DNA from: Planctomycetota bacterium
Lineage (GTDB): Bacteria > Planctomycetota > Phycisphaerae > Phycisphaerales > UBA1924
Assembly (NCBI GenBank): GCA_030950285.1
Contig: JAUZRR010000009.1
Span: 1-64,000 of the forward strand
Length of the DNA stretch: 64,000 bases
Direction of reading: 5' to 3'
In this document: one piece after another, positions 63,515 to 64,000 of the stretch
Layout: each line of letters begins with the position of its first letter
Numbering within the stretch: position 1 is the first letter of the stretch
Program-made: the position numbers and the translations under genes
Notes under the pieces: model-generated
Seen by the model: the letters and a program-made list of their open reading frames with translations, nothing else
What the model was told of the DNA's origin: nothing
Database searches by the model: none

Positions 63515-63585
63515 AGGGGATTAGTGTAACGGTAGCACGACTGATTCTGGTTCAGTTAGTACAGGTTCAAATCCCGTATCCCCTG
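63515..63585 (+). tRNA. tRNA-Gln (anticodon CUG)
   Basis: A 71-nt cloverleaf. Acceptor stem AGGGGAT with ATCCCCT (63515-63521, 63578-63584) and discriminator G63585. D arm TAGTGTAACGGTAGCACG, anticodon stem ACTGA/TCAGT with loop TTCTGGT giving CUG, and T arm with TTCAAAT. One A-C mismatch in the T stem. CCA is not encoded. Reads CAG glutamine codons. Confidence 0.93.
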
Positions 63586-63676
63586 TTTTCGACCGCCGCC
63601 CGATGCGTGACACGCACCGGGCGGTTTGTCGTTTTTCTGGCCGATGCTTCGCGGCTTGTGCGGGTCGGGGTTGCTT

Positions 63677-63750
63677 GTCCCCTCGCTCGCGCGAGGGGCT
63701 CTACCACGCGAGGTGCCCCTTCATGGAGCCCCTCGCGCAAGCGAGGGGAC
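63677..63750. repeat. Family A inverted repeat pair after tRNA-Gln
   Basis: Sense copy 63677-63702 and inverted copy 63725-63750, 22 bp apart, between the tRNA and the minus-strand dockerin gene. Nothing else was recognised in 63586-63860. Confidence 0.9.
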
Positions 63751-63860
63751 AACAGCGCCCGCATCCATCGCACCAAAACAGGCGGCACGTCTGCACGCGC
63801 CGCCCGTTGGTCACTTGTCACGTTGTCGGCGGCTGCGTACCGCCCCGGCCGAGCGGCCGA

Positions 63861-64000
63861 TCAGCCCATGTTCCAATCGTTGAGGAACGCCAGCACGTCC
63901 TGAGTATTGACGAACCCGTCGTGGTTCCAGTCGGCCTTGGGGTCTCCCGCAGCCCAGTCGTTGAGGAAGTCGAGCACGTCGAGGGTGTTGACGTCGCCGT
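63861..64000 (-). CDS. Dockerin-like secreted protein, C-terminal end (partial at right edge)
   Basis: The minus strand from the window edge encodes GDVNTLDVLDFLNDWAAGD and ADWNHDGFVNTQDVLAFLND, two calcium-binding dockerin-type repeats, then WNMG and stop TGA at 63861. The 5' part lies outside. Same family of C-terminal domain as 55650-56846, but it ends NMG rather than GC. Confidence 0.85.
   Translation of the reverse strand, partial: GDVNTLDVLDFLNDWAAGDPKADWNHDGFVNTQDVLAFLNDWNMG

Overview
The window looks like a chromosomal segment of a Planctomycetota bacterium, most likely class Phycisphaerae. The evidence is high GC, the PSCyt1/DUF1549/DUF1553 plus DUF1501 gene set, two GC-type dockerin-like proteins, a PTPG-type C-terminal sorting signal, and an ECF sigma factor next to a Ser/Thr kinase. 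I worked by reading the sequence only. All family assignments rest on motifs and recalled family features, not on searches.

Layout. Positions 1-3.3 kb are a graveyard: a tyrosine recombinase tail, a truncated SRAP protein, and a collapsed imuA-(imuB)-dnaE2 translesion cassette with two internal deletions. 3.3-6.2 kb is an overlapping minus-strand operon: methyltransferase, FAD oxidoreductase, type III polyketide synthase. 6.4-8.0 kb holds a secreted sorted protein and a TPR-YggX fusion. 8.1-11.5 kb is uvrA with a histone H1-like tail. 11.6-16.3 kb holds small membrane proteins, gcvH, a candidate small RNA, a TIM-barrel protein, cmk, plsC and tatD. 16.7-22.3 kb is carB and rimO, converging. 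22.5-28.2 kb holds an MshEN-domain protein, a hypothetical protein, mnmE and yidC. 28.3-30.6 kb is a phosphoesterase and two clpP genes. 30.6-32.6 kb is a restriction-modification pair whose nuclease is broken by a 13-bp duplication. 32.6-36.8 kb is ftsW, murG and purH.

36.8-42.8 kb holds a propeller protein, an HNH nuclease, a pterin dehydratase, gluQRS, a DUF192 lipoprotein and a SpoIIE phosphatase. 43.1-51.4 kb is a four-gene minus-strand operon with 4-bp overlaps at every junction (two PSCyt1/DUF1549 proteins, DUF1501, DUF2231-cytochrome-LRR). 51.6-57.3 kb holds a coiled-coil membrane protein, a TPR kinase, an ECF sigma factor, a dockerin protein and a metal-binding lipoprotein. 57.4-63.4 kb holds an ABC exporter, a dicarboxylate symporter, a hypothetical protein, a sugar-type ABC ATPase and a small hydrophilic protein. 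tRNA-Gln and the 3' end of a second dockerin protein close the window.

The most striking feature runs through the whole window: at least seven families of short, mostly palindromic repeats. They sit as inverted pairs at nearly every convergent gene end. Copies are also embedded in frame inside the housekeeping genes uvrA, carB, rimO and purH, where they are translated as extra peptide loops.
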